9,363 nucleotides of DNA from Actinomycetota bacterium (GTDB lineage Bacteria > Actinomycetota > Actinomycetes > Nanopelagicales > Nanopelagicaceae), in assembly GCA_947494085.1 (NCBI GenBank), contig CANLTP010000028.1, positions 1 to 9,363 of the forward strand, given 5' to 3'. Made by a program: the position numbers and the translations under genes. Positions 7,306-9,363 of this stretch are shown piece after piece; within the stretch, counting starts at the first letter, position 1, and each line of letters begins with the position of its first letter. The notes under the pieces are model-generated. The model did not search any database and had not been told where the DNA came from. It worked only from the letters and a program-made list of their open reading frames with translations.

Positions 7306-7574
7306 GACTCTATAACCTCCAACTTCTGTCCGGTGACTTCCAACATTGCAGAAACTAGTTTGGCAGTTTGTTCGGGCTTACGTGCTGATTTAAAGTTGTG
7401 GTCGCCACTAAATTTTTCACTGTCGGCAAAGCTAACCTCCAATACATTGCCTTCAAGTTTTACTAATCTGGCATCAAACCAGAGCAGCCATGCGACTCGA
7501 TCAACTTCCAAAACTGCATCAAGGACTTGATTCCAAGATGCTTTTAGAGTTTCCAGTGAGAATTCTGAGTTCAT
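7302..7574 (-). CDS. Small protein resembling the C-terminal domain of actinobacterial DnaX (gamma/tau)
   Basis: This 90-residue cytoplasmic protein has no signal peptide or membrane segment. Its pattern SLETLKASWNQVLDAV, then VAWLLWFDARLVKLEGNVLEVSF, then a charged loop and a final helix plus strand ending KLEVIES, resembles from memory the domain near the end of actinobacterial DnaX. There a 'W-P-x-V-L-x-A-V ... W-x-L-L ... A-x-V-x-x-L-x-G-x-x-L-x-L-x-F' pattern recurs. DnaX is the clamp-loader subunit of DNA polymerase III; this protein lacks the AAA+ ATPase part. The ATG overlaps the glcF stop (ATGA), and its own TGA overlaps the muramidase TTG, so it is almost certainly translated. There is no good ribosome site of its own, which fits coupling to glcF. 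The link to DnaX is an unaided recognition; otherwise it is a conserved-looking hypothetical protein. Its role here is unknown. Confidence 0.75.
   Translation of the reverse strand: MNSEFSLETLKASWNQVLDAVLEVDRVAWLLWFDARLVKLEGNVLEVSFADSEKFSGDHNFKSARKPEQTAKLVSAMLEVTGQKLEVIES
7316..7320 (-). promoter_or_regulatory. Strong Shine-Dalgarno that supports a TTG start for the muramidase
   Basis: GGAGG on the - strand (7320-7316) lies 10 nt upstream of TTG (7305-7303). It is the strongest ribosome binding site seen in the window. The TTG is followed directly by KK and a hydrophobic core, as expected for a signal peptide, and it overlaps the TGA stop of the preceding gene (TTGA). Together these make the rare start codon convincing. 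Confidence 0.8.
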
Positions 7575-8620
7575 TTGTTCTGTGAAATCGCAACTAATTC
7601 GGCTAAATGAATCACCTTAGTTTTTACTCGAGCCCGACGAAGTTCAGTCACTAATTGTCTGGTGCAACCAGGATTTACAGTTGCTATGTAATCAAGATTT
7701 AACGCTTTAATTTCTGCAATCTTCTGGCTGACAACCTTTCGGCTATTTTTCTTTTGTAGCAGCGCATAACTTCCAGCAGCACCACAACAGTCAGCAGCAC
7801 CAGGAATTTCCACATAATCACCGAGTTGAGTCAGAATATTTCTTGGTTGCGCAAAGACGCCCATTCCATTTCGCAAGTGACAGGAATCTTGAAGGCCAAC
7901 TCGAATTTTACGACCAGCTTTCTCAATTGGCTTCAATTCGATTTCACGTTTCACCCACCATTGTGAGAATTCTTGAACTCGATCGCTTCCGATTACTGAA
8001 GCTAAATGTGCTGCACAGCCACCTGCTGTCGTCAGGATTGTTCCTGGTAATTTTTCACCTAAGGCTTTCGCCATCTCTTTGCCCTTATCAAGTTCACCAT
8101 TATGCGCATGTAGTGCGCCACAACAACCTTGATCTGATGAACATGAAACTTCGGGTGCAAGTTTGGCAACTGCGCGACTTACAGATGGGAACAAGCGGCG
8201 TTCAAAGCAGCCATACATAAGGTGCAAATCTTTATTTGCTTCTCTGCATTTTGCGAATGGTGAGAACAAACCAAGTGCCCACATGCCAATTTTTGTGTCG
8301 ACAATAAAGAATAAGCCGCGAATAATTAGTGGACGATTCTTTCCCTGCCAAGTTATCTCACGCATCTCTTCGAGTAATACGCCATATTCAACGCCAGCTG
8401 GACAGACTGGTTCGCAGGCACGGCAACCAAGACAGAAAGATGATTCTTGAAGTAGATCTAACGCGGGCAATTTATCGTTCTGCACAGCGCGCATCAAAGT
8501 GATTCGACCACGAGGTGAGGACTCTTCGTTTCCAGTTAATTTGTAAGTTGGGCAGGCAGGTAAGCAGTAACCACAAGAGATGCAGCGATCTAATTTGTCT
8601 TGGCTAAATTTCTCTCTCAT
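7571..8620 (-). CDS. glcF: Glycolate/D-lactate oxidase iron-sulfur subunit (GlcF-like)
   Basis: GlcF-type subunits carry electrons from the flavin subunit to the respiratory chain. The 349 residues hold two ferredoxin-type [4Fe-4S] motifs, CISCGYCLPACP (C13, C16, C19, C23) and CLGCRACEPVCP (C63, C66, C69, C73). Two cysteine-rich CCG domains follow: C138 with GCCG (166-168) and GGC (C202), then SCH (C247) with DCCG (278-280) and PGC (C319). All motif cysteines are present. It is shorter than E. coli GlcF (about 407 residues), mainly through a shorter linker between the second cluster motif and the first CCG domain. The ATG at 8620 overlaps the glcD stop (ATGA), so the two are translated as a pair. 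The substrate (glycolate, D-lactate or another 2-hydroxyacid) cannot be decided from this subunit. A glycerol-3-phosphate GlpC-type subunit is less likely given the adjacent GlcD. Confidence 0.92.
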   Translation of the reverse strand: MREKFSQDKLDRCISCGYCLPACPTYKLTGNEESSPRGRITLMRAVQNDKLPALDLLQESSFCLGCRACEPVCPAGVEYGVLLEEMREITWQGKNRPLIIRGLFFIVDTKIGMWALGLFSPFAKCREANKDLHLMYGCFERRLFPSVSRAVAKLAPEVSCSSDQGCCGALHAHNGELDKGKEMAKALGEKLPGTILTTAGGCAAHLASVIGSDRVQEFSQWWVKREIELKPIEKAGRKIRVGLQDSCHLRNGMGVFAQPRNILTQLGDYVEIPGAADCCGAAGSYALLQKKNSRKVVSQKIAEIKALNLDYIATVNPGCTRQLVTELRRARVKTKVIHLAELVAISQNK

Positions 8621-9363
8621 GAACCGATCCGTCCTGGATTTAAGATTCCAGCCGGATCAAATACTTTCTTGATACTTCTTTGTAGTTGCATATTTGTGCT
8701 TCCAATTTTCGCTTCAAGATATGGCAACTTTGCCGAGCCAACTCCGTGCTCGCCAGTAATGGTTCCACCGAATTCAAGGGGGAGTGCAAAGATCTCAGCA
8801 AGCGCTGCTTCAGCTGCGGCAACTTCACGAGGATCGTCTTTATCTAAAACAATTGTTGGGTGCAGATTTCCATCACCAGCATGCCCAAAGGTTCCGATGC
8901 GAAGTCCATGTTTCTTACCAATTGCCTCAATTCGGTTAACAACTTCAGCCATTGCCTTTCTTGGGACAGCAATATCTTCAAGAATTGAAAGCGAACTTAA
9001 GCGGGCTAGTGCTGGAAGTGAACAACGACGGGCATATAGCAGTGCTTCAGCAGCCGCGATATCTGCGGCAAGTGTCACACCGCGACAGCCCTGCGAAGTT
9101 TTAGCAATTTCAGCCATTTTATTCACGCTCTGGTCGATCGAAACTAAATCACCATCATCGCCAAACAATAAAAGTGCACCGGCTTTTGTATCCAAACCAA
9201 GATGCGCAAAATCTTCAACTGCAACCAGGCAAGTGTTATCCAGAAATTCCAGAGTAGCTGGCAGAATTCCCGCAGTAATAATTTTCTCAACTGCGCCGGC
9301 AGCAGCAGCTAAATCTTCAAAATATGCAACACCGTATTTCGATGCTTCCGGCCGCGGTGCTAG
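8617..9363 (-). CDS. glcD: FAD-linked 2-hydroxyacid dehydrogenase subunit (GlcD-like), 5' part beyond the window
   Basis: The frame is open to the right edge, giving 248 C-terminal residues. The N-terminal FAD-binding domain is outside the window. Visible from the edge: EKIITAGILPATLEFLDN (typical of the FAD-oxidase C-terminal domain), ILEDIAVPRK (about 127-136), GHAGDGNLHP (160-169, with metal/substrate-binding histidines), GEHGVG (204-209, including the active-site His), and a DPAGILNPGRI ending (236-246). This pattern defines the GlcD/D-lactate dehydrogenase family, which oxidises glycolate to glyoxylate or D-lactate to pyruvate. The TTG at 9195 lies mid-domain and is not the start. The TGA stop overlaps the glcF ATG by 4 bp. 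No glcE gene lies between them, unlike the E. coli glcDEF order. Confidence 0.93.
   Translation of the reverse strand, partial: LAPRPEASKYGVAYFEDLAAAAGAVEKIITAGILPATLEFLDNTCLVAVEDFAHLGLDTKAGALLLFGDDGDLVSIDQSVNKMAEIAKTSQGCRGVTLAADIAAAEALLYARRCSLPALARLSSLSILEDIAVPRKAMAEVVNRIEAIGKKHGLRIGTFGHAGDGNLHPTIVLDKDDPREVAAAEAALAEIFALPLEFGGTITGEHGVGSAKLPYLEAKIGSTNMQLQRSIKKVFDPAGILNPGRIGS

Noticed and set aside
7843..8220. A 125-codon + strand open frame opposite glcF.
   Set aside because: glcF motifs run through the whole stretch on the - strand; the opposite frame is low-complexity and lacks any family pattern.
1..9363. A hidden defence system, CRISPR array, mobile element or long repeat.
   Set aside because: Nearly every base belongs to an identified gene with intact family motifs; I saw no repeated units, inverted terminal repeats, recombinase or defence-type domains.

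Overview
The window looks like a piece of the chromosome of a low-to-mid-GC actinobacterium (a few lines counted by hand gave about 42-43% GC). The protein sequences are actinobacterial in style: the DnaG zinc-finger region, a GalT with a long N-terminal leader, a galT-galE-galK gene order like that of the Streptomyces gal operon, and a small protein resembling the C-terminal domain of actinobacterial DnaX. Low GC together with tight packing suggests a streamlined aquatic lineage such as the freshwater acI group ('Ca. Nanopelagicales'). That placement is an inference from style, not from a search.

Left part, + strand (1-2796): the 3' part of dnaG (primase, truncated by the window edge), then a complete tRNA-Asn(GTT) at 1816-1888, then a gene for a membrane protein that joins a DoxX/DoxD-type four-helix module to a C-terminal Rieske [2Fe-2S] domain through a Tat-like anchor. 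The true start of this last gene is the GTG at 1918. The frame is open back into the tRNA, so a longest-frame call would add 29 false residues.

Right part, - strand (9363 down to 2793): an unbroken run of seven genes. In transcription order these are glcD (truncated by the right edge), glcF, a 90-residue DnaX-C-terminal-like protein, a secreted GH25 muramidase with an Ig-like domain, galT, galE and galK. Six of the seven junctions are listed here: glcD/glcF ATGA overlap, glcF/small gene ATGA overlap, small gene/muramidase TTGA overlap, muramidase/galT 28 bp gap, galT/galE TAATG overlap, galE/galK 20 bp overlap. A candidate sigma70-type promoter (TTGACA, 17 bp, CGTAAT) lies at the end of the muramidase gene, just upstream of galT. 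The gal genes may therefore be expressed separately as well as by read-through.

Function: GalK, GalT and GalE make up the Leloir pathway (galactose to Gal-1-P, uridylyl exchange with UDP-glucose, and UDP-galactose/UDP-glucose interconversion). GlcD/GlcF is an FAD plus iron-sulfur 2-hydroxyacid (glycolate or D-lactate) dehydrogenase feeding electrons to the respiratory chain. The DoxX-Rieske protein is also a likely membrane redox component. The two strand blocks meet tail to tail, with the stop codons of the Rieske gene and galK overlapping in a 4 bp TTAA.

There is no CRISPR array, insertion sequence, integrase, phage gene or long repeat. No gene-free stretch exceeds 50 bases apart from the tRNA region. 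I found no convincing new system. The most unusual items are the free-standing DnaX-like domain and the DoxX-Rieske fusion.
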